A stretch of 64,000 nt of DNA from Spirulina major PCC 6313 (GCF_001890765.1 NZ_KV878783.1:1465174-1529173); one strand, 5' to 3'. Counted from the stretch's first letter, positions 45,772-55,907 are shown. A program made the numbers and translations. The notes: a model not told the origin generated them from the letters alone.

Positions 45772-47184
45772 ATGCAGAAACAAAGTCTCACCTTTGCCAC
45801 GATTATGGGCCTTGTGTTGGCCGCGATCGCTCTCTTGGTCATCCTCCCAATTAACCAAGGGCTAGACCTCAAAGGCGGCGCTCGTCTGACGCTCCAAGTG
45901 CAGCCCACCGAAGCCATTACCACCATCACCTCGGAAAACCTCACCGATGCCAAAACGGTGATCGAAAACCGGGTCAACGGGTTGGGGGTCTCCGAGCCAT
46001 TGATCCAAACGGTGGAACCCGACAAAATTGTCGTGCAGTTGCCAGGGGTGAGCAGCACTGAGCAGGCCGAACAGGTGTTAGGTGAGACAGCGCAACTGGA
46101 GTTCCGGGCCCAAAAACCCGGCACCGAAGGGCAAGTGCAGGTGGAATCCCAACTCCAAGCCATCGCCCAAGGAACTCTCGACACCGTGAGCAGCGATCCG
46201 GAGGCCACCCCCACAGACATCGCCCAAGCGCGGGAAGACTTGGCCCAGGCCAATGCTGCGATCGCGAACCTCTTTGAAGACAGCGACTTCACCGGAGAAT
46301 ATCTCACCAATGCCGTCGCCGCTCCCCTCAATACCGGGGGCGATCAATGGCAAGTGGAAATCACCTTCAACGAGCGCGGTGGCCAAATGTTCGCCGACCT
46401 GACGAAAGCCGTCGCTGGCACCGGGCGCGGCTTAGGCATCTTTCTCGATAATGTCTTGATCAGTTCGCCCCGTGTGGATGCCCAATACGCCGAAACCGGG
46501 ATCACTGGGGGACGCGCCTCAATTAGTGGTAGTTTTGACCTCGAAAGTGCCACCAATCTCGCCATCCAACTGCGCGGCGGTGCCCTCCCCTTCCCCATTG
46601 AACTGGTGGAAAATCGCACCATCGGCGCAACCTTGGGACGCGACAGTGTGAACCGCAGCTTGATTGCGGGGATTTCCGGGCTGGTGTTGGTGTTGATTTT
46701 TATGGTGGTGTATTACCGCTTGCCGGGGGCGTTGGCGGATGTATCTCTGGTGATTTATACGATTTTGACCCTGGCGTGCTACTCCTTGATTGGCGTTACC
46801 CTGACGCTGCCGGGGATCGCCGGGTTTATCCTCAGTATCGGGATGGCGGTGGATGCCAATGTCTTGATTTTTGAGCGGACGCGGGAAGAACTGCGATCGG
46901 GCAAAACGCTCTATCGGTCGGTGGAGTCGGGATTTTATCGCGCCTTTTCGAGCATCCTGGATAGTAATGTGACGACCTTGATTGCTTGTGGGGCGTTGTT
47001 TTGGTTGGGGTCGGGGTTGGTGAAGGGGTTCGCGCTCACCTTGGCGATCGGGGTGGGGGTGAGTATGTTTACGGCGTTGACCTGTAGCCGCACGCTGCTG
47101 TTGTTGGTGGTGCTGGGGGTGCCGGGGGTGCGACAACAACCGGAACTCTTTTGCCCCAATTTGCCCACGAATCCCGCCAATTGA
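45772..47184 (+). CDS. secD: protein translocase subunit SecD
   Basis: This 470-aa membrane protein aids Sec-dependent export using the proton gradient. It has the N-terminal membrane helix and LPINQGLDLKGGARLTLQVQ. A periplasmic P1 region (60-270) follows, then the RND-type bundle starting AIQLRGGALPFPIELVENRT. Motifs D4/D5 include MAVDANVLIFERTREELRSG. The pdhB-secD-secF order fits other cyanobacteria. Confidence 0.95.
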   Translation: MQKQSLTFATIMGLVLAAIALLVILPINQGLDLKGGARLTLQVQPTEAITTITSENLTDAKTVIENRVNGLGVSEPLIQTVEPDKIVVQLPGVSSTEQAEQVLGETAQLEFRAQKPGTEGQVQVESQLQAIAQGTLDTVSSDPEATPTDIAQAREDLAQANAAIANLFEDSDFTGEYLTNAVAAPLNTGGDQWQVEITFNERGGQMFADLTKAVAGTGRGLGIFLDNVLISSPRVDAQYAETGITGGRASISGSFDLESATNLAIQLRGGALPFPIELVENRTIGATLGRDSVNRSLIAGISGLVLVLIFMVVYYRLPGALADVSLVIYTILTLACYSLIGVTLTLPGIAGFILSIGMAVDANVLIFERTREELRSGKTLYRSVESGFYRAFSSILDSNVTTLIACGALFWLGSGLVKGFALTLAIGVGVSMFTALTCSRTLLLLVVLGVPGVRQQPELFCPNLPTNPAN

Positions 47185-47235
47185 TCACCGGGATGGGGGG
47201 CTAGGAATTGATTATTGGGTTCTGTAGAAAAAGCA

Positions 47236-48198
47236 ATGCGACTGAATATTATTAAGCAGCGGCGACTCTGGTGGGGGATTTCCTTGGGGGCGATCGCCCT
47301 CAGTGTGGTGGCCATGGCGATCTCGTTCCAACAGTTTGGTTCTCCCATTCGTCCCGGCTTGGATTTTGTGGGGGGAACTCGGATTCAACTGACCCTGGAA
47401 TGTGTGGCGACTGAAACCTGTGCAGACCCGATTGATGTGTCCACAGTGCGAGATGCGATCGCCCCCCTCGGTCTGGAAAACAGTGCCATCCAAGTGGTGG
47501 AAGACTACACCCTCTCGATCCGGAGTAATACCCTGGACGTGGACGATCGCACCACCGTAATCGACGAGCTTACTGAGGCGATCGGGGCGTTCGATCTGCA
47601 AACTATTCAAGTGGACACCGTTGGGCCAACGGTGGGCGAAGAACTACTCACCGCTGGGGTGCGGGCGTTGTTAGCGTCCTTTTTTGGCATTGTGGTTTAC
47701 CTGAGTTTTCGGTTCCGGTTTGACTATGCTGTGTTTGCGATCGTGGCCCTGTTTCACGATGTTTTCATTACAGCAGGCGCGTTTGCATTTTTGGGATTCA
47801 CCACCGGCAACGAAATTGACAGCTTGTTTTTGGTGGCTCTGCTGACGATCATCGGGTTTTCCGTGAACGATACTGTGGTGATCTACGATCGCATCCGAGA
47901 AATCGATGAAGCCAGTGAACCTGGAACCTCCATCGACGAGATTGTAGACACCGCCGTTAATCAAACCCTCACCCGTTCGATTAACACCAGCTTGACCACC
48001 ATTCTGCCCCTCGTGGCGATTTTCCTCTTCGGCGGTCAGACCTTGCAATATTTCGCCCTCGCGTTGATTATCGGTTTCCTCGCCGGGGCCTATTCCAGCA
48101 TCTTCATTGCCAGCACCCTCCTCGCTTGGTGGCGTGAGCGCCAGGAAATCCCCGCCGACGATGATCCGATTGCCGCACAACTCTCCGATGAAGCGTGA
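47236..48198 (+). CDS. secF: protein translocase subunit SecF
   Basis: This 320-aa partner of SecD begins at ATG 47236 ([13 protein letters not shown]), chosen over the longer open frame. [15 protein letters not shown] follows the first helix. The bundle contains [40 protein letters not shown] and [20 protein letters not shown]. It is linked to secD by a short gap and to the next small gene by close overlap. Confidence 0.95.
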   Translation: MRLNIIKQRRLWWGISLGAIALSVVAMAISFQQFGSPIRPGLDFVGGTRIQLTLECVATETCADPIDVSTVRDAIAPLGLENSAIQVVEDYTLSIRSNTLDVDDRTTVIDELTEAIGAFDLQTIQVDTVGPTVGEELLTAGVRALLASFFGIVVYLSFRFRFDYAVFAIVALFHDVFITAGAFAFLGFTTGNEIDSLFLVALLTIIGFSVNDTVVIYDRIREIDEASEPGTSIDEIVDTAVNQTLTRSINTSLTTILPLVAIFLFGGQTLQYFALALIIGFLAGAYSSIFIASTLLAWWRERQEIPADDDPIAAQLSDEA

Positions 48199-48203
48199 CT
48201 CCC

Positions 48204-48584
48204 ATGGCCCTGTCCCCTGACCAAGAAGACCGCCTCCAGCGTCTCCATCGCCTCACGGTATATGGGCGTTGGGGGGTGGTGGTGGTGTCGTGGGTGGTGC
48301 TCGCACCCCTGGCCCTGTGGGGAATGCGGGAACAGTTGTCCCTGTTGCAGGATTATTTCACCTGGGCGGGGCTGCGCTATGGCTTGATCTTTCATCCTTG
48401 GAGTGCGATCGCCCTCAGTTTTTGTGTCGCCATCACCGCCAGTGTTCTCGTTTGGCAAAGTCGCAATATTCTCTTTGGTTTACCCCAGCGCGAACGTCAA
48501 CGCCTTTCCAAAAAACTGGCCGCCATTGAGCGCCAAGGCCAACAGCACCCCCTCTGGCGCTGGATTCATCAGACCCCGCCCTAA
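48204..48584 (+). CDS. conserved small membrane protein
   Basis: This 126-aa protein has two predicted helices (WGVVVVSWVVLAPLALWGM and SAIALSFCVAITASVLVW), with a basic C-terminal tail (QRERQRLSKKLAAIERQGQQ). I do not recognise a named family. Start is ATG 48204; a GTG at 48195 would overlap the secF stop as GTGA. It is probably in the pdhB-secDF transcript. Confidence 0.65.
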   Translation: MALSPDQEDRLQRLHRLTVYGRWGVVVVSWVVLAPLALWGMREQLSLLQDYFTWAGLRYGLIFHPWSAIALSFCVAITASVLVWQSRNILFGLPQRERQRLSKKLAAIERQGQQHPLWRWIHQTPP

Positions 48585-48591
48585 CTCACCC

Positions 48592-48978
48592 ATGAAACCT
48601 AAATTCAAAACCCGCCAAGCGTGGGAGCAAGCCCAAACCCTGATGCAACCCACCCTGATTCGCGTTGTGGATCAACTCCGCCAACGGGTGGACGAATCAC
48701 CCTGGGAGGGGGAATACGAAGACGTTGAAGAACCGTTACCGGGGTTTCAATTGCGACTTCAGCAGGGCGATCGCACCCATGTTTTGAATCTGTGGGACTT
48801 GTGTTTTCAAGTGTGTTGTTTGAACTATCCCGCGCCCCACAGCATCGATGCAGACCCAGAAGTAGACCTTGACCTACAACTTTTGGATGCAGCGGGAGAA
48901 GTGGAATGGAACATCCTGGATGAGAAAGTACGCCAGGTGTTAGCGACCACCTTTGCGACCCTAGAATCTTCGCCTTAA
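48592..48978 (+). CDS. conserved hypothetical protein
   Basis: This 128-aa soluble protein starts at ATG 48592 (MKPKFKTRQAWEQAQTLMQP); the open frame continues upstream inside the neighbour without similarity. It contains VDESPWEGEYEDVEEPLPGF and a compact acidic C-terminus. I do not recognise a family. It starts 7 bp after the small membrane gene and may close the pdhB-secDF unit. Confidence 0.6.
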   Translation: MKPKFKTRQAWEQAQTLMQPTLIRVVDQLRQRVDESPWEGEYEDVEEPLPGFQLRLQQGDRTHVLNLWDLCFQVCCLNYPAPHSIDADPEVDLDLQLLDAAGEVEWNILDEKVRQVLATTFATLESSP

Positions 48979-49023
48979 CAGTTTCAATACCGCTAAAATA
49001 AACGCAACGTTATCCCTTATTCC

Positions 49024-49134
49024 ATGACTCTGATTCATTCTGAAACGTGGCATACCTGGGTGGATCTAATCTGTACCGTTCTTTTCCTCTGCACGGTGAT
49101 TTTGGCGTTCTGGTTCGCCTCACGGATGGATTAA
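49024..49134 (+). CDS. 36-aa single-helix membrane protein upstream of mobA
   Basis: The frame from ATG 49024 encodes 36 residues, starting MTLIHSETWHTWVD, then the membrane helix LICTVLFLCTVILAFWFASR, ending RMD. Its stop TAA shares an A with the mobA ATG (TAATG at 49132-49136), the arrangement of translationally coupled genes. A TAAAAT box lies at about 48995. I do not recognise the family. Confidence 0.5.
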   Translation: MTLIHSETWHTWVDLICTVLFLCTVILAFWFASRMD

Positions 49135-49739
49135 TGCAGCTCTCCCCCCACCTCGCCGCCTTGATTTTAGCCGGGGGTCAAAGCACACGGATGGGAACCG
49201 ACAAAGCCCGGCAACGGTGGCGCGGCGTTCCCCTCCTGCGGCAGGTGTACGATCGCATCTCCCCCCTCGCTGCCCCGGTCTACTGCCTCACCCCTTGGCC
49301 GGAGCGGTATTCTGACCTCTTGCCTTCAACCTGTATCTTTTTACCGGAACCCCAACCGGGCCAAGGGCCCGCCGTTGCCTTGGGGGATGCGATCGCTCAA
49401 CTCACACCGCCACCGCCTTGGCTCCTCGTCACCGCCTGCGATCTCCCCTGCCTAAACCCCACCCGCTTACAAACCTGGGCGGATCAACTCCCCCCCCTAC
49501 CGCCTGACATCCTCGCCGCGATTCCTCACCATAAAGACACCGCAAGCTGGGAACCCCTCTGTGGTTTCTATCGCGGCACGATTGGCCCAACCCTACAGGC
49601 CTATCTTGCCCAAGGGGGGCGATCGCTTCAGGGGTTGCTCGCTCACATTCCCGTCCAGCCCTTGCCCATTGCGAAGGGCGATCGCGCCAGTTTTCACAAC
49701 TGCAACACCCCCCAAGATCTCAAAATCTCCCCCGACTAA
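49134..49739 (+). CDS. mobA: molybdenum cofactor guanylyltransferase
   Basis: This 201-aa enzyme attaches GMP to molybdopterin to make the guanine dinucleotide cofactor used, for example, by nitrate reductase. The nucleotide-binding motif ILAGGQSTRMGTDKAR is at 11-26. LLVTACDLPCLNPTRL and EPLCGFYRGTIGPTLQAYLA are family typical. The start at ATG 49134 fits the normal length. It overlaps a tiny upstream ORF as TAATG. Confidence 0.9.
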   Translation: MQLSPHLAALILAGGQSTRMGTDKARQRWRGVPLLRQVYDRISPLAAPVYCLTPWPERYSDLLPSTCIFLPEPQPGQGPAVALGDAIAQLTPPPPWLLVTACDLPCLNPTRLQTWADQLPPLPPDILAAIPHHKDTASWEPLCGFYRGTIGPTLQAYLAQGGRSLQGLLAHIPVQPLPIAKGDRASFHNCNTPQDLKISPD

Positions 49740-49801
49740 CATCGGCAGAGATTCAAACGAGATGCAATAATTATCCCCCCTAGGGAGGGGTAGAGTTCCG
49801 G

Positions 49802-50146
49802 TTAGATCACACCCGGGCCCCGGCCACCCGGCGTATTAATCTCTTTGCGTTTTTGCGCCTTGGCAATTTCCTCGTCTCGGAGTTGTTCGCGGCGATCGCC
49901 CCGCTCATTAACATACATTTCCGGTTCCACAGCAAAGTTATTTAAAAGACCTTCGCGATCCGAGGTATACCCTGCGGTGGTGTCAATCGAACCGTCTTGA
50001 GATTCAGGCAATTCTTGATAGTTTTCGCCCTCTCGTTCAATCCGAGCCGCTGTCTCAGCCGAGACAATCTTCCGGTCGTATTGAGCACCTGCGGGTTGAG
50101 TATTTTCGGTGCTTTGATTTTGGTTATTTTGGGTTGGGTAATTCAT
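49802..50146 (-). CDS. hydrophilic hypothetical protein
   Basis: This 114-aa protein is Asn/Gln-rich at the N-terminus and charged throughout (YDRKIVSAETAARIEREGEN, RREQLRDEEIAKAQKRKE). It has no signal peptide, helix or known motif, and is probably disordered. It lies 88 bp downstream of the probable psb35 on the same strand. Confidence 0.5.
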   Translation of the reverse strand: MNYPTQNNQNQSTENTQPAGAQYDRKIVSAETAARIEREGENYQELPESQDGSIDTTAGYTSDREGLLNNFAVEPEMYVNERGDRREQLRDEEIAKAQKRKEINTPGGRGPGVI

Positions 50147-50234
50147 GGATTACACCTCATTGTGACAACAGAATTAAGACTGGGTAGGCATGATTGCAAT
50201 GAAGAGATCGATCACACCATTGGTGTCTTACTCG

Positions 50235-50426
50235 TTAGGCATCGGATTCTACTTTGGGGATCAGATCAGGGCGTTCTTTATCCTTCCAGCCGAGGGGACG
50301 TTTGGAGTTATACCAGGCAATTGATCCGAGGGTAATGGCGAGGATAAATCCAATCCCAAGGGTCAAGGTTAAACCGATGGGGGTATGCACAACGGCTTCG
50401 AGATGGTTGAGGCTTGAAAGGGTCAT
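50235..50426 (-). CDS. psb35: small membrane protein, probable PSII assembly protein Psb35
   Basis: This 63-aa protein has one membrane helix (GLTLTLGIGFILAITLGSIA) followed by WYNSKRPLGWKDKERPDLIP. The tail pattern W-Y-N-S-K-R-P...ERPD matches my recollection of Psb35 (Ssl2148 in Synechocystis), but I could not compare sequences directly. It is a thylakoid protein in that case. Confidence 0.5.
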   Translation of the reverse strand: MTLSSLNHLEAVVHTPIGLTLTLGIGFILAITLGSIAWYNSKRPLGWKDKERPDLIPKVESDA

Positions 50427-50539
50427 AAATAAACGGTATTGATGTCTTCACTTATCAAGGTAGTGCGATCGCACCCCAGCAAACCTCTATCAAAATGCAG
50501 AACTTCCCCTCTTTCAGAAGAGAGATACGGTCGATCGGG

Positions 50540-52624
50540 TTAATTCTCTTTGGGTTCACGTTGGCGCAGCGGAATCTTAATCACAAACTCGGTGCCTTGT
50601 CCAGGAGCCGAGTGACAGGTTAGCGTCCCCCCGTGCTTTTCAGCCACCACTTGATAGCTGATCGACAGACCCATACCCGTACCTTTGCCCACCTCCTTCG
50701 TCGTAAAGAACGGGTCAAAAATGCGATCGCGCACCTGCTCTGGAATCCCCAGGCCATTATCCGCAATGGTGATCACCGCTGTATTTTCAGCTTCGAGATA
50801 GGTTTTGATCGTGATGGTCGGCTGTGCAAGGGCCTGCACCTGGAGGGCATCATCAAGGGCATCAATCCCATTCGTCAGAATATTCATAAACACCTGGTTT
50901 AATTGACCAGGGAAGCATTCGATGCGAGGCAGGTTGCCATAGTCTCGGTTGATGGTGATTGCGGGGCGATCGCTGTATTTCTTGAGCCGATGATGCAGAA
51001 TCATAATCGTGCTATCAATCCCCTCATGGATATCCGCATCTTTGAGGTCCATTTCATCCATGCGCGAAAAATTACGCAACGACAGCACAATGGCACGGAT
51101 GCGATCGGCCCCTATTTTCATTGAGGTGAGGAGTTTGGGCAAGTCTTCGATTAAAAACTCAAGATCAAGATCCTCAACGGCTTCTTCGATCGCCGCTCCG
51201 GGTTCTGGAAATGTGTCCTGATAGAGTCGAATGATTGCTAGTAAATCATCCGTGTACCCCTTGGCATGGGTCAGATTGCCAAAAATAAAGTTCACCGGAT
51301 TATTAATCTCATGGGCAATCCCCGCCACCAACTGACCCAAACTCGACATCTTCTCCGATTGAATCATCTGTAACTGAGTTTGCTTCAGTTCTTCTAAGGT
51401 TTGCTCTAATGTGGCACTGTATGCTTTGATTTGCGCTTCTGCTTGCTTCCGCTCCGTAATATCGATGCCATATCCAATGCGGCCAATGACATTACCATCT
51501 ATGTCTTTTTCCAAGGAGAGCGCGATCAAAACATCAATTTCTTGACCCCATTTATTAATAACTTGGGTTTCTATTTCATGGTGTCCCTTTATTTTTAATG
51601 GCTCAATAATGCTAGCGCGAAGGTAGTCTTGCAGACGTTCAGGGTATAAGATGCTGACGTGCTGACCGATCGCTTCTTGAGCGGTATAGCCATACAGGTC
51701 TTCTGCCCCCTTACTCCAGGTGGTCATGATGCCCTCATTGTCTAGGGAAATAATCGCACCTTTGACTTGATCGAGCAGTTTGGCTTGTTTTCGGAGGGCC
51801 GCCTCAGCGTTTTTTTGCACGGTGATATCGCGAGCCGTGGCATAGAGGACTGGATTGTCTAGATCCGGGGCGGATGTCCACGCGAGCCAACGGTAGGAGC
51901 CATCTTGACAACGATAGCGATTTTCAAAGGCTGCAATGCTTCCCCCCTCCGCAATTTGACTGGCAACCGCAAGGGTTGAGGCTTGATCATCAGGGTGAAC
52001 AAAGGAAATAAACGGCTGGGCAAAGAATTCGGCTTGGGTGTAGCCTAATTTTCGCTCAAAGGCGGGGTTAACTCGTTTGAAGTAGCCGTCAAATCCCGCA
52101 ATCCCTAACATATCCTCAGTGAGGTTAAAGAAGCTTTTCAGTTCAGAACTGCGTTGGGCAAGTTCACGCTCTAAACCTTGATTGACGGCTGCTAGCTCCT
52201 GGTTTGCTTTGGCGAGAGCCAGTTCTGCTGCTTTCTGGCGCGTGATTACCTCTGTAAACATAATCAAACCTCCCACGTCGCCCGATTCCCTGTGCCAAGG
52301 ACGCACTTCCCACTTGAGCCAATCAATGCCCCCATCAGCACGGGGAAACGCTTCTTCTTCCCGACGTTCGATCGCTCCTTGTAAACACTGTTGATGAATT
52401 GCTTTCCACTCTTCGCTAATTTCGGGAAAAATATCGTAATGGCATTGACCGATAATGTTGCGATCGCCGAGTCCATAGTCTTCTAGCCAGCGGCGACTGG
52501 TGATGATGTAGCGCACATCGGTGTCAAAGAGGGCGATCGCAGCAGGGGCATGCTCGATCAAAAGCCGCAACGGATGGAACGCAGAGATGTTCTGGAAACC
52601 GGCAGCAGGAAAAGAAAATTCCAT
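50540..52624 (-). CDS. PAS domain sensor histidine kinase
   Basis: This 694-aa kinase starts at ATG 52624 ([10 protein letters not shown]). Three PAS domains are read near 25-140, 165-285 and 290-405. Examples are [40 protein letters not shown] and [16 protein letters not shown] coiled coil is followed by the His motif [20 protein letters not shown]. The ATPase part has N, G1 and G2 boxes ([34 protein letters not shown]). No membrane helix is seen, so it is likely cytoplasmic. No response regulator gene is adjacent. Confidence 0.9.
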   Translation of the reverse strand: MEFSFPAAGFQNISAFHPLRLLIEHAPAAIALFDTDVRYIITSRRWLEDYGLGDRNIIGQCHYDIFPEISEEWKAIHQQCLQGAIERREEEAFPRADGGIDWLKWEVRPWHRESGDVGGLIMFTEVITRQKAAELALAKANQELAAVNQGLERELAQRSSELKSFFNLTEDMLGIAGFDGYFKRVNPAFERKLGYTQAEFFAQPFISFVHPDDQASTLAVASQIAEGGSIAAFENRYRCQDGSYRWLAWTSAPDLDNPVLYATARDITVQKNAEAALRKQAKLLDQVKGAIISLDNEGIMTTWSKGAEDLYGYTAQEAIGQHVSILYPERLQDYLRASIIEPLKIKGHHEIETQVINKWGQEIDVLIALSLEKDIDGNVIGRIGYGIDITERKQAEAQIKAYSATLEQTLEELKQTQLQMIQSEKMSSLGQLVAGIAHEINNPVNFIFGNLTHAKGYTDDLLAIIRLYQDTFPEPGAAIEEAVEDLDLEFLIEDLPKLLTSMKIGADRIRAIVLSLRNFSRMDEMDLKDADIHEGIDSTIMILHHRLKKYSDRPAITINRDYGNLPRIECFPGQLNQVFMNILTNGIDALDDALQVQALAQPTITIKTYLEAENTAVITIADNGLGIPEQVRDRIFDPFFTTKEVGKGTGMGLSISYQVVAEKHGGTLTCHSAPGQGTEFVIKIPLRQREPKEN

Positions 52625-52854
52625 ATTGAAAATTGGCAGGTTGCAACAATTTTTCCTCAATGATACTCGATATAATTTTGAGCGCAGAGGATGCACCAAT
52701 GCTCTTTGTGCCGGGCTGTTATCCCTCGACGATGGGTGCAGACGATCGAGGGGGATGGGTTTTCTGGCCCGTCTGTCCCATGAGTCACCGGCCATTTTGG
52801 TTGCCAGGGTGCGGTAGGATTGCGAGCATTGATTATGTTGATTTGCGGCTATAG

Positions 52855-53832
52855 ATGTCTGACCCTGAACTCACTCGCCCCGACGACACTGACGGTGCAT
52901 CCCCCGCACCGGAGGACTCTCCACCCGTGCCGACCGCGCCGCCGGATGACCTAACCCAAGGGTTAGCGATTCCGCCCCATGTCGCCAAGGGTAAAGGAAA
53001 ATCCACCGGGAACCCCCCGGAGCAGCCCACGGCGAACGGCGAGACGACATTGAGTGAGGCCCCACCAGAGCCACCCCCCGCCACGGGCTTAAAAAATGTC
53101 TCGGCTCAGGTGCGGTTGACGGGTCAGGAGGGGGTGGTGCGGGTGTTGTTGCCGGACATGGATAAAACCCCCACGTCTTGGCTGGAAATGTGGGAGCGGC
53201 TAAAGCAACGCCTTGCTACGGGGGAACGCTTTTGGCAGGGGGGCGCGATCGCCCATCTCGTCGCGGGGAAACATTTACTTGATGGGCGGCAATTGCAGGC
53301 GATCGCCGAAGCCCTAGCCAGCGTCGATCTGGATCTACAACGGGTCGCCACCAGTCGCCGCCAAACCGCCGTCACCGCTGCTGGAGCCGGCTATTCCGTC
53401 GAGCAAACGGGCCCGCATTTGGCAAAACCCGCCCCCACTGCCCAGGCTTGGGCTGAACCGCTTTACCTTAAATCCACGGTGCGATCGGGGGTAGAGGTGA
53501 CCCATCCGGGGACGATTGTGGTGTTTGGGGATACGAATCCGGGCAGTGAGATTATTGCAGCGGGGGATATTGTGGTGGTGGGTCGCCTGCGGGGCATTGC
53601 CCATGCGGGGGCAGAGGGAAACCGCGCCTGTCAGATTTTTGCCCTCAAAATGGAGGCGATGCAGCTTCGGATTGCGGAGGCGATCGCTCGTCCCCCCGAA
53701 ACCCCCGTCGATCAGCTTTATCCCGAAATTGCCTACATGACCGCCACCGGTATTCGTCTGGCCCCAGCCCATGGCTTTTTTAAAACCCATTCCTTTTCGC
53801 GTCCGGCCGAAAGTTGGATAGAATCACCCTGA
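52855..53832 (+). CDS. minC: septum site-determining protein MinC
   Basis: This 325-aa inhibitor of FtsZ assembly has an acidic Pro-rich N-terminal region of about 80 residues. A MinC N-domain-like part follows (AQVRLTGQEGVVRVLLPDMD). The C-terminal beta-helix domain has VTHPGTIVVFGDTNPGSEII, AAGDIVVVGRLRGIAHAG and FALKMEAMQLRIAEAI. The Pro-rich front is longer than in many bacteria. It heads the minC-minD-minE cluster. Confidence 0.92.
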   Translation: MSDPELTRPDDTDGASPAPEDSPPVPTAPPDDLTQGLAIPPHVAKGKGKSTGNPPEQPTANGETTLSEAPPEPPPATGLKNVSAQVRLTGQEGVVRVLLPDMDKTPTSWLEMWERLKQRLATGERFWQGGAIAHLVAGKHLLDGRQLQAIAEALASVDLDLQRVATSRRQTAVTAAGAGYSVEQTGPHLAKPAPTAQAWAEPLYLKSTVRSGVEVTHPGTIVVFGDTNPGSEIIAAGDIVVVGRLRGIAHAGAEGNRACQIFALKMEAMQLRIAEAIARPPETPVDQLYPEIAYMTATGIRLAPAHGFFKTHSFSRPAESWIESP

Positions 53833-53937
53833 GGATGATGATAGGGGGGGGTGCGATCGCGATACGGACACAGTACGGATCAATCCCGGATATGATGGAA
53901 ACTTTAAACGCTGACTGGCTCACCGGTTAAAACTTTT

Positions 53938-54741
53938 ATGACTCGAATTATCGTTGTGACCTCTGGGAAGGGGGGTGTAGGCAAAACAACAACAACCGCC
54001 AATCTAGGCACTGCCTTAGCGAAGCGGGGCCATAAAGTGGTGCTGGTGGATGCGGATTTTGGCTTACGGAATCTAGATTTACTCTTGGGGTTAGAAAATC
54101 GTGTCGTCTATACGGCTGTAGAAGCGATCGCCGGTGAATGTCGCCTCGAACAAGCCCTCGTCAAAGATAAACGCCAACCCAGTCTTGCCCTGCTCCCCGC
54201 TGCCCAAAACCGCAATAAAGAATCCGTCACCCCCGAACAGATGAAAAAACTGGTGATGGCGCTACAAAAAGCCTTTGATTATATTGTGGTGGACTGTCCG
54301 GCGGGGATTGAACTGGGCTTTCGTAATGCCATTTCGGCGGCCAATGAAGCGATCATCGTCACCACCCCCGAAGTCACCGCCGTCCGCGATGCCGATCGCG
54401 TCATCGGCCTCCTCGAAGCCAACGATATTCGCGCCATTCGGTTAATTGTCAACCGCATTCGCCCCTCCATGGTGGAAATGCAAGACATGATGAGCGTTGA
54501 AGATGTTTTAGAAATTTTAGCCGTGCCGCTGTTGGGGATCATTCCCGATGATGAGCGAATTATTACGGCGAGTAATCGCGGCGAACCGATCGCCCTCAAT
54601 CAAGACCGATCCTTACCGGCGATCGCCTTTAACAACATTGCCCGCCGTCTGGATGGGGAAGAGGTTCCATTCCTGGACCTCATGGCCGCCCATAACAATC
54701 TGTTTAATCGAATTCGTCGCTTTTTCCGAGGGTCAAGTTAA
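53938..54741 (+). CDS. minD: septum site-determining ATPase MinD
   Basis: This 267-aa ParA-type ATPase recruits MinC to the membrane. The deviant Walker A is VVTSGKGGVGKTTTTANLG at 6-24. YIVVDCPAGIELGFRNAI carries the Walker B Asp. RIRRFFRGS near the C-terminus is an amphipathic membrane-targeting helix. It starts 105 bp after minC, leaving room for a separate promoter, and minE follows. Confidence 0.96.
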   Translation: MTRIIVVTSGKGGVGKTTTTANLGTALAKRGHKVVLVDADFGLRNLDLLLGLENRVVYTAVEAIAGECRLEQALVKDKRQPSLALLPAAQNRNKESVTPEQMKKLVMALQKAFDYIVVDCPAGIELGFRNAISAANEAIIVTTPEVTAVRDADRVIGLLEANDIRAIRLIVNRIRPSMVEMQDMMSVEDVLEILAVPLLGIIPDDERIITASNRGEPIALNQDRSLPAIAFNNIARRLDGEEVPFLDLMAAHNNLFNRIRRFFRGSS

Positions 54742-54760
54742 CGTTAACTAAGAGCGAATT

Positions 54761-55552
54761 GTGTTCATGGTGAAGCCATTTTGGGATGCGATTAATGGAC
54801 TATGGGGGCAACTGTTCCACCGAACAGCCACCGATAGCCGCAGTACAGCGAAACAGCGGCTCCAACTTGTGATCGCTCATGATCGCGCTGGCCTGAGTCC
54901 GGAAACCCTCGAAGCCATGCGCCAAGAAATCCTCACCGTCCTCGCCCGCTACGTGGACATTGATTCAGACGAGTCGGAATTCTCCCTCTCTAGTGATTCA
55001 CGGACAACCTCCCTGGTGGCAAACCTCCCGATCCGCCGCGTCCGCACTGAGCCACAACCGGACGAACCGCAGCCCCCCGCCAGTGATGAGCCATCCCCCA
55101 GTCCCGACGCTGCCGAGTCCGACCCTGCCCCGCCCAAGCCGGACGTAAGCTCGTCGGCATTAGTGGCCCAAGCCTCGGATCATCCTAGTCCTGAGGCCGT
55201 TGAGCCTACCCTTGAGGCCGTTGAGCTTGTCCCGGAGGCCGAACCCACCCCCTCCCTTGATCCAGAACCCCAAGCCTCTCCCCCCGCCCAGGCCGACGAC
55301 ACCGCAACGGCTGCACCGGAACCAAGCCCGACGCAACCAGAGCCAGAATCCCCAGCACCAGAGCCAGAGCAACCCACTGAATCAACCCACGCCACGCCAC
55401 CCCCAGAGGGTAAACGCCCAGACCCCTACGCTGCGACCATTCCCCCCAAACCGGCTGAATCCCCGGTGATATCACCAAACCCGGATGCGGGGGAAATTGA
55501 AACCAATGGCCATGGGGAGGGGGATGAGTGGCGATCGCCTTGGGATGATTGA
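54761..55552 (+). CDS. minE: cell division topological factor MinE with long disordered tail
   Basis: The first roughly 90 residues match Min[17 protein letters not shown], then [39 protein letters not shown]. Residues after about 95 form a Pro/Glu/Ala-rich tail of about 160 residues ending DEWRSPWDD. Normal MinE is about 90-100 aa. Start is GTG 54761 with AAGAG 6 nt upstream; ATG 54767 is the alternative. It follows minD by 19 bp. Confidence 0.88.
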   Translation: MFMVKPFWDAINGLWGQLFHRTATDSRSTAKQRLQLVIAHDRAGLSPETLEAMRQEILTVLARYVDIDSDESEFSLSSDSRTTSLVANLPIRRVRTEPQPDEPQPPASDEPSPSPDAAESDPAPPKPDVSSSALVAQASDHPSPEAVEPTLEAVELVPEAEPTPSLDPEPQASPPAQADDTATAAPEPSPTQPEPESPAPEPEQPTESTHATPPPEGKRPDPYAATIPPKPAESPVISPNPDAGEIETNGHGEGDEWRSPWDD

Positions 55553-55658
55553 TTTTTTGCGCTGATGGGGTGGGATGGTGGTGGGTCAGGCAAACGACAA
55601 AGCGACCCCCATCCCGATGATCGGAATCTGGAGATCGCTACAAGCAATGCTTGCGCCA

Positions 55659-55814
55659 CTATTGCATTTTTTTATCGCGACCTTGGCGACGGCGATCGCG
55701 CCATTCAATCGTAGAAAGGTAAATCACCCCGCCACTGATGGCAATCAATAAAGCGATCGCCGCCAAGAACAGCACGTCGAGAATGGAAATGTTGTGAAAC
55801 AGTTCAGCATTCAT
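55659..55814 (-). CDS. 51-aa small membrane protein, NdhP-like motif
   Basis: The frame from ATG 55814 encodes MNAELFHNISILDVLFLAAI, then a membrane helix to GGVIYL, then STIEWRDRRRQGRDKKMQ. The start lies 3 bp after the petN stop on the same strand. The YLxxxEWRDRRR pattern at the helix end resembles NdhP, a small NDH-1 subunit, but I recall that family only roughly. Unknown small thylakoid protein is the alternative. Confidence 0.5.
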   Translation of the reverse strand: MNAELFHNISILDVLFLAAIALLIAISGGVIYLSTIEWRDRRRQGRDKKMQ

Positions 55815-55817
55815 GAT

Positions 55818-55907
55818 CTAGAATCCGTTACGCGCCCAGACAACCATCGCGATCGACCATGTAAAGAGAGATAAAACTCCAACCCAACCCAGCGTCATGA
55901 TATCCAT
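55818..55907 (-). CDS. petN: cytochrome b6-f complex subunit VIII
   Basis: The frame from ATG 55907 encodes 29 residues: [20 protein letters not shown], then MVVWARNGF. This matches PetN (MDIxxLGWxxLxxxFTxSxxxVVWGRxG). PetN is a single-helix subunit needed for stability of the b6-f complex. It is too short for ordinary ORF calling. A second tiny membrane gene follows by 3 bp. Confidence 0.93.
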   Translation of the reverse strand: MDIMTLGWVGVLSLFTWSIAMVVWARNGF

